Shown: positions 23,601 to 32,633, counted from the first letter of the stretch. The stretch is DNA of 64,000 bases from Saccharina japonica (GCA_008828725.1 MEHQ01003769.1:1-64000), one strand, 5' to 3'. The notes: generated from the letters alone by a model not told the origin. Translations and numbers: made by a program.

Positions 23601-26600
23601 AAAAAAAAGCGAACAGGAAAAATAATAAAAAGTAAACATACAGCAGTAGTGTAATGTGAAGGCAACACACACATGAAAGCGGGTGGTGTGCCCAAATTGA
23701 AACGGTACCGAAATACCCCAACCTGTCGATCTGTCTGTACGTCTGTACACCAGCTTTCACATGGTGTTCATACACCAGGTACTTGTACTACGTATATGGC
23801 ATTGCATTTTTTGCTCTGCTTACTGCACTGAGCTTAGTATCTCTGTGTCGTAGTTTTTTTACCACATAACTGGTACCTTTTTAGGATGAAGAATCGGCAC
23901 GGACACTGGGTGTGCTGGATGTCGACGAGTACAAAGGAAGGTTTAATGTGAAGAACACACACAGCAGTACCGGTATACAAGTGTTCACTGCTGTATCGGG
24001 TGTAACCGGTCCCAGAGGAGCGCAATTACAGTCAGTAGTGCGTCAATTTATGTATTGATTGCAGGCTTACCCCTTACCCCTCTAACTGAACCCTGTAGTT
24101 TCAACCTGCCTGCAGAGGTTGGTTTTTACCTATATACGTATACTGTACCATGATGAGAGGTGCGGTAGCCTGGTGCTCGTATACTATTATATATAGATAC
24201 TTGTATAGCTTAATCTGTTTTGTAGCTTAGCACATGCGTTATGCGTTCGTGTGGGCCATGTTTCAAAGTCAAGATGATTTGTGTGTGTATCCTTCACATG
24301 AAACCGTTATATTTACGTACCCGTCGACATCCAGGACCCCCAGCAGTGTCCGTGCCGATTCGCAATTCTTCATCCTGGAGAGACATGTACAAGCTCTACA
24401 TACATTGCCACAAAACCACGACACAGAGATTCTACTTTGCAATGCAGTAATCACAGTGGTCAATGCAATGTCATATACAACATACACGGGATAGACATCC
24501 TAGCAATCCAGATACGTTGCAAGACAATAAAAAAAGAAGGAACAAAAAGGAACAAAAAAGAAAAGAAGAAAAACGTACACACACATACATTGCGCGAAGC
24601 AATTCCAAAAGCGGTAATTCCCGATCGAGACATCAGTTGCACCCAACGTTTTTTTACGGCATCCCGTTCGTGATGCATGGAGATTAAATTGAGGGATACT
24701 TATCGTGCATAGCGGCCCTCGCCCCCATGAAACCATGTGTGTTTATTTCTCTTTCTAAACATACAGCTTTTCCTTTCTCTGTTTGCCTTCCGCTGTGTTG
24801 CGGTTACTGGTTTTTACTCCAACTTTTTTTTGTCCTGCGTTTTTTGTTTTGTTTTTATAGAGTGCTGATTTTTCCTGCAACTCAAACTTGGTGACGTTGC
24901 GTTTACGTGATGTTGCTGGTGGGAACAAGATTTGCCGACGACGCCAAATGTGATGTTCGAGGTAAGACGGAAGGGATGCAGGAGATTATCGTTGCTGGTT
25001 TAGAATCGCAGCTTCTCTTCTGGTTAGGAGACGTGTTGTGTTTCAACAATCATTAATCCTCTGATGATGAGAAACAAAGAGGAGAAGTGCTGACAAGTAA
25101 GCTAGAGAGCTTCGCTTCGAGATGTCAAAGCCCGTTCTGCTCCCACCGTTAGCCCGCTACTAGACGGGTACATATCAGTGCCCCGAGACCTTCCCTCGGG
25201 TGCTTGGCTATTCCTCGCATATCGGCTATCCTAACCTCATGAGTAAATACTAATCCTAGTAAAAAACAATAATACGGGTTATCTAGTCTTTATGGGATAT
25301 TATGATGTCCGGAACATTCCAATACGCGTACTAGGCCTCGATGCCCCTTGCCTGTCTTATCTGCCGAGAAAGCTTCAGTACACTGTACTAATCTTAAGAT
25401 GGCACAAGTCTCTGAATCTGCGGGTATCTCATATAACCCTTCCACAGCAGCCCTATAACACGCCTCATCACTCTCAGTTTTTTTTTTCCTTTCAGCGATA
25501 GATTTTGCTTGAAACGTGGCCCAGGCTTCCGAAAACCGATTTCGGCGACCTCTATAAAACCCGAGCAAGAAAAGGTTGGACAAGGAAAACAAAATGCGCT
25601 ACGAAGAAGAGGTGACTCTCCCCTGTCACAGGAAGCCCTTGGTCGTTGGACCCTTCTACCTTTCACTTCGTTGCTTGTCGTGTAGCCGATCAACGACGAG
25701 TAGCCTTTCTTCGGAAAATACGTGGCGTACGTGTGCATATTTCGACGCGAGTCGACGAGGGAAGAAGAGTGCTGAACTCTTTCTACATGTAAAAATTGAA
25801 GGCACGCACCATGCCGTAGTGGGAAGGGGGGGGGAGAAGAGAGCCTGCTTTCTGAGTTACGACTACTAGGGAGGCAGAAGAAGAAGGGCGAAGATCGTAT
25901 ATAGATCAGATGAGCAATAAAAAAAGTGTGTGTGGGGGGTGTCTTGTCTACTGTGGTGTGGTCGCTGTTCTCGATCCAAAATATGTGTTCTGTGCTTTGT
26001 TCTTCCTACCCTCCGTTTCCGTCTGTGTTTTCTCTTCCGATATTCAAGCTCGTTTTTTTTCTGTTGGCTCTGACTTTCTCTAACATGAGCTCCTCTGCTT
26101 TTCTTCCGCCGTCTTTGATGTTTTCCGTGCCGCCGAACGAACACGGGGCACCCAATCAGAGATTTCCGCCCTGGGGTGGTTGACAGCTTCGCGATGGAAG
26201 CGGCCAGCAACATGCACACGTGCTTTTACAGGACCGGATACGACATCGCCATGCCCCTGGCCCCGAAGAAGGTGTTCCACGACCTGTCAGGCATTGCTCC
26301 GTTGGAGAGAGAGTATTTCCTCACGTTCAAGGTGCGTCTTTGACACAAGTGCAGACATATAAAACACACAAGTGCGGTCTTATCCACGGTCGAGGACGCA
26401 GCGTGCAGCAGCAGCAGTACAGTTCTCAGACGGTCTGAACACCTCGGGTAGGTCAGGATCTACAATGCAGACAGTCAATCGTCTCCAGGTCCCTGTCACT
26501 GCATTAATATTGTTGCTTTTCGGTTTGTGGAAAATACGTTTCCTCTTTATCGGCAACTGTGTTTTTTTTAACGGTTTTGTTCAATAGGTGCGCAGTAGTT

Positions 26601-29600
26601 CCTCACCTGCCGTTGTGAAAGATTTAGATTGTGCAGAATCTGCCTATTATTAGCACAGATCCAACCCAGGAAGCGGGGGCGACTGTAGATCACGCAGACA
26701 CTATACAGCCCCACCCGGCAACATGTGCTAAATCATACAGATCATACAAATCATATACATCATACAGGTCAGGAATATATTCGCCCCAAAATATGTAGAT
26801 CACCAAGTGGAAATCGATTGTCTGTCCGAGGTATGGAACGTTGCGCGCGAGTCATACATCTCCTTATGTTGCATTTGGCACGCATTTACTACTGTGCACA
26901 CCTCGGCAGGCGGCGCCGGTTCGTTTCGCCGATGCTGTAACCGTCAGATTACGAAGACGGCTTTCGACGAAACGCCTCCATTTCACAGCTCCGAGGTTGT
27001 CTTTTGTTTCAATATTATATCGATATGTACTGTGTGACGGAATCGCAGGGGAGCTTGTACCTCAATAGCCATGGTTCGGAGGAACGGGTCAGCCTCCGAC
27101 CTCTGCACGACGAGGACAACGGGGTGATCACAGCCTTGGGCTGCTTCGAGGTGCACAAAGAACACCTCATGGAAGAAAACGTGGAATACTGCGAGGGCCT
27201 GAAGAGCCGCTTCGAGAAGTTCGACTACAACAGGCGAGGAATCCTACTAACTGTTTACGGTTCGTAAAGAGAGATTGTGTCGACTTACACATTTGAACAC
27301 CTTGGACAGTTGACAATCTAAATTCGTCCTGGAGATAAAATCTAGATCATCTACAGGAGATATCCTCCAGCTGTCGTTGTGAGCTGTGCGAATCGCAGTA
27401 TATACCTGCCTGTAGTTCTTGTACAGATCCCGAGCGGCAAACCACGCGCGAAGAGCCGTGTTACATACCAGGTATGCAGACCTTGTATTTACCGGGTTTT
27501 GAGGGGCCTTGTCTTCTGCAGATGCTGTAATGCCTGAAAATGAGGGGACCCCAACAGCCAGTTTCTATAATATATATACGACTTCGTATATATATATAAT
27601 ATCTGCAAGTCGAAATCCAGCACACCTATTGTCCGGGCTGACTGACCCTTCACCCCATTATAGAGGGATAAAAAGCACAAATATGGTACCCTCCTTCAAC
27701 ATGTTGGGAACCTGAGAAACACATGGTACCACAAATAATATGATACTACTCCTGTAGTAAATCCCATGTTACGTACATAGAACCTGATAAAAACATGGTA
27801 TATACCACAGAACAAAATGGTACCCACCCCCTTCCACCAGGTTAGGAACCTGATAAACAACTGGTACCTCCCTCTACCATGCTGGGGAACATGTGCCCCC
27901 CCCCCCCCCCCCCCCCCTCTATTCTCGTGAGGAACCTGAGGAACATATGGTACACCCCTCCTCCGTGGGACGACTCTAGGACACCATGTTAGGAAACTGA
28001 GGAAATTAAATGGCGCCACTAAAACGTGGTACCACTCTCTACCGTGTTGGGAACCAGAGAAACACATGGTACCTTCTCTACCAGACGTTAGGAACGTCTG
28101 AGGCCCCTCCTCTACTCTCGTGAGGAACCTGACATAGGATACCTCCCTCTGCCCCCCTCTACCGCGGGACGACTCTAGGACACCATGTTACGCACGTGAG
28201 AAAACAAAATGGTACCACTAAAACGTGGTACCACTCTCTACGATGTTAGGAGCCCGAGAACCACGAGGTACCCCCTCTACCGCGCGTTAGGAACGTATGA
28301 CGCCCCCCTCTACTCTGTGGGGAACCTGACAAACATATGTCACCCTCCTATCCTGTGGCACGACTCTAGGACACCATGTTACGAACCTGATGAAAGCAAA
28401 TGTTACCCCCCTACCCCCCTTAGTGGGAAGACTCTTATAACGTCATGTTAGATACCTAAAAAAAAAAATAGTACCCTAAACTCTACCCAGTTAGGAACCC
28501 GACAAAAACGTGACGCCTCCCGCTACCGGGGGATGTCCCTGTACCGTGATGTACCGTGGGACGACTCTGTGACGTAATATTTTATCCCAAGAATCCATTG
28601 GTACCCTGAAGGCTTGCGGATACTTTTTTTTCCAATCCTCAGACAGATCATCGACTCCTGCTCGATGATCTAGACCTTTTGTCATGGCAGATCGATTCCT
28701 GATAAGTAGGACCTAGCTCACATTGTCGACTGAGAGCCGAATAGTCTGCACGATCTAGCCCACAGTTCCTTTTTTGGGTCTGTACTAGACAGATGCCGCA
28801 CGACACCTCATAACAGCAGTTCGGGATCTAGATGATCTGCAGCAGACAGATAGATCATGATCTGTCCGGGGTGTGGACTTGTCCTCGAGGTCGGTATTTG
28901 GGTGAGAGAATGATATTGCACGAAGCTCACAAAAACAAAATGGTACCCCGCTCGGCTGCTGTGTGGGTCGGCTCTTTTTTTATGACAGGCTCATGAACAC
29001 GACCTTCGGGCTGGTCCCCGGCGGCCGTTCCCCGGGAACGTACCGCCTGGCGGAGGTGATGAGCGCCGGCGCGATACCGGTGTTCGTGGCCCGTGACATC
29101 ATCCAACCGTTCCGCGAGCAGTTTGATTGGCCGTCGTTTTCTTTCTCGTTTGCGCCAACTGACGTTTGGTCTTCCCTCATGAAGACGTTGCGAGCCGTGC
29201 CTCCAGACCAGCTGGCGGAAATGCAGGTGAGAAAGGGGGCAGGGGAGCGGGAGCGGGGGGGGGGGATGGGTCGGCTGGGAGGTGAGTATGTAATCGATAT
29301 TCAGCCATGGCCACGTTAGTCGTATGCCATAGACCCTCGCATCCCTACAATGCCGGGACGAGACGGAGCATTGGTCGGGGGGAGGTACTCTATGTCGTGC
29401 ATGGGCCGTAGTCGTATGACCATAGACCCTCGCATCCCTACAAGCCGGGACGGAGCATGTCGGGTTTTCACCGACCAGGCAGACATTGCTAGCACCAAGC
29501 GCGAAGCCCCGTAGAGTTGTTGGGCCAGTCGCATGAGGGTGAGCTGTATCCTACTAAGAACCGCTCTGTGAGGCGGACTTGCATATGGAGACAGCTTCAA

Positions 29601-30513
29601 TGATTTAATTTAATTTCTGGTGTGGCCACTTCCTGAGACAGCAATGGGAGCACTATGTAACTGCCTCGCGGGTGCCTTCCATATACACACTACGTGAACG
29701 ATAATTCCCCTTGTGGGAGCAAAAAGGTTCTCCACCCCGCACAAATGATCTAACTCGACCGCCAGCTTTGGTGACCGCCAAACAAAACAAAACAAAACAA
29801 AAAAAAAAAAACGGACCGTTTTTAATGTACCTTGGGCTTGCCTAGCGTCAACGTAGTGAGAAAGGATTGACGGCGTGCTCTCTGTGTTTCGTACCAAGCA
29901 TCGTGCCAATCCGAGCGGCCAACCCGAAACTATAAATATAGTCATTGGCCGTGAAGGGGGATCAGCCAGAGGCGGGAAGTGGTCAGATCCTATTGCCATC
30001 TCGAGGTACTCATGTGTCGCTCGCCCTCGTCATTTGACCATTGTTGACCACGCATCCGTTTCTTGACGGAACACCGGGAGGGAGTGCAGAAAGCATGAGG
30101 GAGGGGGCGGAGCCGGGGCGTAGCCTTGGTTGTTTTGTTATGCTTCGCGCAAAAATCGAGCTAATGTTTCTTTACCCCTTAAGAACTGGTCCCACGAATA
30201 TGGGGACATAGTACTTGGAATTAGTGTGGGACAGTTTTTTCAGTTCTGAATGGCAATGCCGTATGTGCCGTCGGTTACTGTTGTCGCGTATCAGGTACTG
30301 CTGTAGGTATATATATATATATACGCCAAACAACTCATCTCACCCCCGAACAAACTCCGGCTCCATCTCTCCTGCCTCTTGCCCTTGACGCATGGGCAGC
30401 GCAAATCACTCGAGGCTTACTGGGAAATATTCGGCGGAGAGACGCAAGACTTCGCCCCGATCGCGAGAAGAATGGTGGAGGTGGTCCAGCAACGAGTCGG
30501 CCACAGGGGGTAG
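7819..30513 (+). CDS. Exostosin-family (GT47) type II membrane glycosyltransferase, five exons
   Basis: Joined exons 7819-8621, 26187-26331, 27049-27233, 28989-29226 and 30400-30513 encode 494 aa with continuous phases. Residues 1-82 are basic and Gly/His-rich and face the cytosol. About 83-104 is a single hydrophobic signal anchor. A stem and the catalytic region follow. Recognisable GT47 landmarks are [13 protein letters not shown] (about 253-265), [55 protein letters not shown] and [18 protein letters not shown]. These cover the N- and C-terminal halves of an exostosin domain. Such enzymes transfer sugars from nucleotide donors to cell-wall or matrix polysaccharides in the Golgi; the exact donor and acceptor cannot be told. 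Introns are 17565, 717, 1755 and 1173 bp. Intron 3 has a GC donor, the others GT; all end in AG. The start is the first ATG after a TATA-like site and lies upstream of the anchor. No break is seen. Confidence 0.92.
7849..8009. other. Gly/His-rich low-complexity coding stretch in exostosin exon 1
   Basis: Codons 11-64 give basic Gln/Lys/Arg-rich sequence, a GGA-rich run encoding a nine-residue stretch that is mostly Gly, and five consecutive His. The run lies in the predicted cytosolic tail, so it probably does not affect catalysis. GGAGGAGG/CACCATCA repeats of this kind often vary in length. Confidence 0.5.
8622..9026. other. Start of the 17.6-kb exostosin intron 1
   Basis: After the GTGAGA donor there are ATATGTATAC-rich stretches (8700-8830) and a TACTGCTGCTGCTGTTC run. 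No gene is seen. Confidence 0.6.
9027..9168 (-). mobile_element. 5'-truncated LINE 3'-end fragment
   Basis: Read on the minus strand, the last codons match the end of the LINE at 20517-22296. They share GACGAATGCAGAAACGAAAT, GGTAGATCGTG and the terminal CTAGCCCTT. Only about 140 bp is present, as is typical of 5' truncation. It abuts the SINE that starts at 9174. Confidence 0.7.
9174..9500 (+). mobile_element. tRNA-derived SINE, type A, full-length-like copy
   Basis: The head has Pol III internal promoter boxes: a box A-like TGGTCTAACTGGTAGCC and box B GGTTCGATTCTCC. A body of about 250 bp follows (GCGCATATTATAGCGTGGGT, TTCGACGAGAGTTGACAGG, GTGACCCCGGATCTGAGTTA) and then an A-rich tail. Homologues lie reversed at 22981-23319 and 62257-62568, and a headless copy at 25730-25927. 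The tRNA-like head does not fold as a working tRNA. Confidence 0.8.
9501..10936. other. Intron 1: unassigned and mildly repetitive sequence
   Basis: Contains a reversed relative of the 1260-1600 repeat (9570-9820). A hairpin of about 55 bp lies at 10660-10712, where TCCCACCCGGACCTGAGCC pairs with GGCTCAGGTCCGGGTGGGA. A shorter inverted pair with ATGGGCTA/TAGCCCAT lies near 10095-10150. No coding exon in phase with the host gene was found. Confidence 0.5.
10937..12947. mobile_element. Inverted-repeat MITE, second copy, interrupted by another element
   Basis: TGTTTCTTAGGGAAGTTCG at the left and CGAACTTCCTTAAGAAACAG at the right match the ends of 4416-4921. The arms are the same as in that copy. 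The middle is interrupted at about 11250 by a 1.5-kb insertion. Confidence 0.7.
11251..12744. mobile_element. TA-flanked DNA element with AT-rich palindromic ends
   Basis: The outermost bases are TA-GTGCCTGGTATCAC at the left and GTATATCAGGCAC-TA at the right. This gives short terminal inverted repeats between TA dinucleotides, the target duplication of Tc1/mariner-type elements. Long arrays of TATAT/GATATATCAC-like palindromes lie at 11270-11560 and 12425-12740. The middle is mixed sequence with no transposase-like frame. The superfamily is inferred from the TA flanks alone. Confidence 0.5.
13125..13953. mobile_element. TTAATAA-AGGGC MITE with AACCAAAAACGGGTA arms
   Basis: The left end is TTATTAAGGGCAACAACC followed by AAAAACGGGTACACCC. 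The right end is GGGTATACCCGTTTTTGG followed by TTATCGCCCTTTTATTAA, its reverse complement. An extra AAAAACGGGTAC copy lies inside each arm. The right half is repeated at 15154-15468 as part of a larger duplication. No transposase is seen. Confidence 0.65.
13639..14914. repeat. 1276-bp direct duplication, copy 1
   Basis: Nearly identical to 15154-16429 with a constant offset of 1515 bp; only a few substitutions are visible. The match stops exactly one base before an N at 14915. It may be real, but an assembly join of two haplotypes or reads is equally likely. Confidence 0.85.
14741..14905 (-). repeat. Dispersed repeat R1, copy 2
   Basis: Carries GGTGTGCTGGATGTCGACGG and GTAGTATCTCTGTGCCGTAG. 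It lies within the first copy of the 1.28-kb duplication. Confidence 0.7.
15154..16429. repeat. 1276-bp direct duplication, copy 2
   Basis: Second copy of 13639-14914. Its right edge continues into sequence that does not follow copy 1, and only 238 unique bases lie between the copies. Confidence 0.85.
16256..16420 (-). repeat. Dispersed repeat R1, copy 3
   Basis: Same repeat as at 14741, carried along in the second copy of the duplication. Confidence 0.7.
16538..16635. mobile_element. TTAA-flanked hairpin MITE, copy 1
   Basis: Two arms of about 37 bp (CCCTTTTAGAACTGCAGTCC and CGTTTTGGGGACA-like) pair around a short CTAATTCTAAGTAA loop. TTAA stands at both ends. TTAA target sites and a CCC start match the piggyBac style of element; that assignment is inference. 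Confidence 0.75.
16636..17435. other. Intron 1: no gene seen
   Basis: Mixed sequence of moderate complexity between two TTAA hairpin MITEs. GGGGCCCCTTCGG/CGAAGGGGCCCC at about 16677 and 17424 form an inverted pair about 750 bp apart, possibly the ends of a further element. Short frames (for example 16832-17056) show no recognisable product. Confidence 0.4.
17436..17532. mobile_element. TTAA-flanked hairpin MITE, copy 2
   Basis: Bounded by TTAA at 17436-17439 and 17529-17532. The 37-bp arms differ at only a few positions. Confidence 0.8.
17596..17692. mobile_element. TTAA-flanked hairpin MITE, copy 3
   Basis: Bounded by TTAA at 17596-17599 and 17689-17692, with the same arms and loop as copy 2. 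Confidence 0.8.
17743..17839. mobile_element. TTAA-flanked hairpin MITE, copy 4, opposite orientation
   Basis: Bounded by TTAA at 17743-17746 and 17836-17839. The CAGGACTGGAGTCCC arm comes first, so it is inverted relative to copy 3. Confidence 0.8.
17974..19997. other. Intron 1: low-complexity and unassigned sequence
   Basis: Contains a C/T-rich tract at 18180-18350 and a GGAAAAA/TTTTTCC inverted stretch at 19325-19525. A CATACATCAACTGCACATAT repeat lies near 19262-19298. No exon is supported. Confidence 0.5.
19998..20133 (-). repeat. Dispersed repeat R1, copy 4
   Basis: Contains GTAGTATCTCTGCGTCGTGG and CTGGGTGTGCTGGATGTCGA. Confidence 0.65.
20510..22296 (+). mobile_element. Decayed non-LTR retrotransposon (LINE) with reverse transcriptase
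   Basis: The forward frames encode, in order, an RT N-terminal part ([27 protein letters not shown], about 20517-20710) and a [11 protein letters not shown]-like segment near 20800. [20 protein letters not shown] segment near 20920-20985 follows. Next come [19 protein letters not shown] and the catalytic LYADD box (21039-21329). A C-terminal region follows ([31 protein letters not shown]; 21481-22293). The reading frame shifts at about 20710, 20900, 21020, 21330-21480 and 21850, and a stop interrupts it near 21002, so the copy is inactive. No endonuclease domain was recognised upstream, so it is probably 5'-truncated. A fragment of the same family lies at 9027-9168. Confidence 0.85.
22297..22639. 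other. Intron 1: C/T-rich sequence
   Basis: T- and C-rich sequence between the LINE end and the SINE-type body; no gene is seen. Confidence 0.4.
22640..22905 (-). mobile_element. SINE type B body, headless copy
   Basis: Its reverse complement matches the SINE at 33340-33600: AATTCTGTGATCACAGACTG, GCAAGTGAAATG, ACGTACCGGGTACGAG and AAAAAGACAATG, followed by ACGAATTATGAGATGAAAC. The tRNA-like head is missing. Members of this family therefore also occur without the head. Confidence 0.6.
22981..23319 (-). mobile_element. tRNA-derived SINE, type A, copy 2
   Basis: In reverse it shows the head GTCCCGGTAGACTAGTGGTA with box B AGTTCGAATCCCACC. The type A body follows (GTGACCCCGGATCTGAGTCA complemented in the sequence) and then a poly-A tail, seen here as a T-run at 22981-23000. 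Confidence 0.75.
23350..23535 (+). repeat. Dispersed repeat R1, copy 5
   Basis: Forward copy with CCCGTCGACATCCAGCACAC and GTCCGTGCCGATTCTTCATC, preceded by TTCTTCACATTAAACCTTCC. Confidence 0.7.
23793..23965 (-). repeat. Dispersed repeat R1, copy 6
   Basis: Reverse copy with GGATGAAGAATCGGCACGGA and TGGATGTCGACGAGTA. It lies about 260 bp from copy 5 in the opposite orientation. Confidence 0.7.
24275..24480 (+). repeat. Dispersed repeat R1, copy 7 (diverged)
   Basis: Contains CCCGTCGACATCCAGGACCC, GTGTCCGTGCCGATTC and ACCACGACACAGAGATTCTA. It is more diverged than the others. Confidence 0.55.
24481..25729. other. Intron 1: no gene seen
   Basis: A/T-rich and mixed sequence without a recognisable product. 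Short frames at 25290-25740 show no domain and no splice phase that fits the host gene. Confidence 0.4.
25730..25927 (+). mobile_element. SINE type A body, headless copy
   Basis: TTTCGACGCGAGTCGACGAGG, GCCGTAGTGGGAAGG, CTGAGTTACGACTA and a short A-run match the type A body. The tRNA-like head is absent or unrecognisable. It ends about 260 bp before exon 2. Confidence 0.6.
26187..26331 (+). CDS. Exostosin exon 2 (residues 268-316)
   Basis: Follows TTGACAG and ends TTCAAG before GTGCGT. It encodes [20 protein letters not shown] and [21 protein letters not shown]-type sequence, strongly GT47-like. The first base completes the codon split from exon 1. Confidence 0.9.
26595..26850. repeat. AGATCATACA/GATC-rich dispersed repeat in intron 2
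   Basis: Shares CCTCACCTGCCGTTGTGA, AGATCCAACCCAGGAA and GTCCGAGG-type segments with 41340-41575, and more loosely with 28655-28895 and 63385-63610. The class is unknown. Confidence 0.5.
27049..27233 (+). CDS. Exostosin exon 3 (residues 317-377 and part of 378)
   Basis: Follows GAATCGCAG. It encodes [20 protein letters not shown] through SRFEKFDYN. It ends ACAACAG before GCGAGG, a GC donor. That junction restores [13 protein letters not shown], whereas reading on gives a non-homologous tail and a stop at 27265. Confidence 0.88.
27690..28610. repeat. Degenerate minisatellite in exostosin intron 3
   Basis: Units of about 55-70 bp built on GTTAGGAACCTGA.AAACA, ATGGTACC and CTCTAC recur more than ten times. 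They include a run of about 22 C (27897-27917) and GGGACGACTCTAGGACACCA elements. The array fills most of the intron. Confidence 0.75.
28655..28895. repeat. GATCTAGATCAT-type dispersed repeat
   Basis: Contains ATGATCTAGACC, CACGATCTAGCCCACAG and GATAGATCATGATCTGTCC. The same motifs occur at 63410-63610 (TTATCTAGCCCACG, GGTCATGATCTATC) and around 41280-41350. Confidence 0.5.
28989..29226 (+). CDS. Exostosin exon 4 (residues 378-457)
   Basis: Follows TTTTTTTATGACAG and ends GAAATGCAG before GTGAGA. It holds the most conserved GT47 block ([35 protein letters not shown]) and [14 protein letters not shown]. Confidence 0.92.
29227..30399. other. Exostosin intron 4, repeat-bearing
   Basis: Two dispersed repeats are visible. 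One (29400-29590: GTCGGGTTTTCACCGACCAG, GGCGGACTTGCAT) has a relative at 31220-31370. The other (about 30010-30090: ATTTGACCATTGTTGACCAC) has relatives near 37965-38110 and 47440-47500. A diverged TTAA-type hairpin lies at 30173-30250. No exon is seen. Confidence 0.5.
30400..30513 (+). CDS. Exostosin exon 5 (residues 458-494 and stop)
   Basis: Follows ACGCATGGGCAG in phase 0. It encodes [20 protein letters not shown] then a helix [16 protein letters not shown] and TAG. The RKSLEAY start is the usual continuation after the conserved DQLAEMQ of exon 4. Confidence 0.88.
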   Translation, partial: RKSLEAYWEIFGGETQDFAPIARRMVEVVQQRVGHRG

Positions 30514-32497
30514 ATCTTTCAGCGGGGCGGGGTAACCTCAGTACAGGAGGCGGAGTTGTTGTAAAATTATGGGGCGTTACGCTGCACACACCATGTTGGT
30601 TAAATGGTGTTTGTACTGGGGTAGGTGCAGTGACACTACACCGCTCGCGCGCCAAGCGCAGCGCAGCGATAGTATACTATTATAGATAGTGTCAGCCCAC
30701 GATTTGTAAGGATCGTTTCGATATGCACAGGAACAACCGAGATATTTTTACATTTTTTGTTTACAGAGTGGTGTATGGCAGTTAGTCGGATGGAAGGGAA
30801 GACGATCATTTTTTGTTTCGGCGGTTTTGCGCGCATACACCACCGGGATTCGCAGGCCCTCTTCTGTACCAGGGTGACTTAAGGGTTTTGATCCGTACAG
30901 GATGTGCGTCCCGCAGTTTTCTGATTGGTCAAATTTGATATACGTGTGGCAAAACTGTTGCCACAGATTTCTGTCGCTTGGCGAGCAAAAGCAACCATCC
31001 ACACTCTGCACACTCTGCAAGCGGACAGTTTTGCAATTGAGTTTGCACCTGTTTGGGCATGTATAGTGGGGCTTCAGAGTGAAAACATGTCGAGAAACAA
31101 ATGTGGCGATTTTTTTCATCGGCCACAATAAGCAGGCTGGCCTGCTGCGTGTGTGTGGGGGGAGGGGGGGTACTAATGTAATGTCGGAAGGTTTTATTGG
31201 CCCTTGCATTTGCATAATGCCGGGTCATCGCAAGTCGGGTTGTCACCGACCAGGCAGGCATTGCTTGCATCCGGCGCGGAGCGCCGTGAGGATGTGCGGC
31301 GAGTCGCAAGAAGGGTGAGCTGCATATTTTACCAAACTCCGCTTGCGTGGCGGACTTTCTTGCATGCGGATGGCAGCGCCGAATGGATAGCTGTTGGCGG
31401 AGGGCAAGTGTTGGAAGGAGTAACAGAAGGAGGTGAACGCCCCCGCGCGCGCGCGCCGGCGTGGCGAATACATAAACGGTCGCGCGCTCTTGCTACAAGG
31501 TTGATAAAGCCGCACCTTCTCGTCGTTTTTTTTTTATGTCGTTGAACCTGGGCACCATACTGTTGTTAGTCATGTGTTGCTGTACACTTTGTGCAAGCGT
31601 CCAAAGTTCTGCCCTTTACTCACTCTTTTTCTTGGCGTTGCTTCTCTGCCCGCCCCTCACCCCCCCCCCCGCCCTCCTCTTTTTAGGCCCCCTTTAGTTA
31701 AAACATTTTTTTTTTTTTGCGTGTTTCGTTATTCAGCTAACCATACGTACGACGTATGCGTTAATCGCTATTTGTGCATGGCGTTTGCGTGCCAAGTCGT
31801 ATGACTCATTTTTTTGTAAAAGCTGGCGGTAAGGTTTGGCATATTCCGACAAGTCCTTATGTTGCCTGGTGTGCGCAGATGTCCAGGGTGTGTGTGTGTT
31901 TCCTCGTGGATATGTTTGCCAGAGTGCTCGACATATTTTTCGGCAAGTCCTTATGACGTACAGATATTCTTCGATATGAATTCCTTCGCCCGGCGGTGAG
32001 AATATGCGGTCAGTTAGCGCCTGTTTCGGGTATGGGCTTGTTGCACGGTATGCGCAGATATATTCAGGGTTGTTGTACCCTGTTGCCAGATTATTTGTTG
32101 ATGTTCTTCCCTACGGTTTGCCAGATTTCGCTGACCATCTGCATGGAAATTGATGAGTGTTTTTTGTAGAGGGTGTACAATCCACAAGTGGAACACTTGT
32201 GGTCTCAGGAACGGAATCAGATAATCTGTCTGTCTGTCTGTCCGATGAGAATCAGTCTGGGGTACCCCACGGCCAAATTTATTTCAAAACTGCTACGCCC
32301 CTACCGCACGCAACAGGTCGGTAGCCCTCGAGGAGGCGATCGTCATGGTCCAAACCATACCTAATGGGGTGCCCTGTGTGTGAAGTAGTGAGGGTTGGCT
32401 TCCAGCATCCCAAACGGAGTGGCGAGTCGAGCAGCAGCAGTCGCTCGCCCAGACCATAGTGTCTAATTCCAAGTGGAATTGGATTCCATCCATGGAC
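30514..32497. other. Intergenic sequence, no gene seen
   Basis: Includes a dispersed repeat at 31205-31370, shared with intron 4 of the exostosin gene, and T- and C-rich tracts. The short frames have no recognisable product. Confidence 0.4.
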
Positions 32498-32633
32498 CTC
32501 CCTCCCTCCCTCCCTCCCTCCCTCCCTCCCTCCCGATCCATGTTCTCCCCGTCCCTCCTCCTCCATACCTCCCTCCATCCCTCCTCCCATCCCCCCTCCT
32601 CCCTCCCTCCTCACCTCCCTCCGTCCCTCCACC
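32498..32633. repeat. CCCT/CCTC simple repeat up to the gap
   Basis: A CCTCCCTCCCTC array followed by degenerate CCTCC/CCATC units runs into the N gap. Confidence 0.9.

Noticed and set aside
27241-27267. Exon 3 of the exostosin gene reading on to a stop (ILLTVYGS)
   Set aside because: The extension breaks the GT47 sequence, while the GC donor at 27234 restores it and the phase of exon 4.
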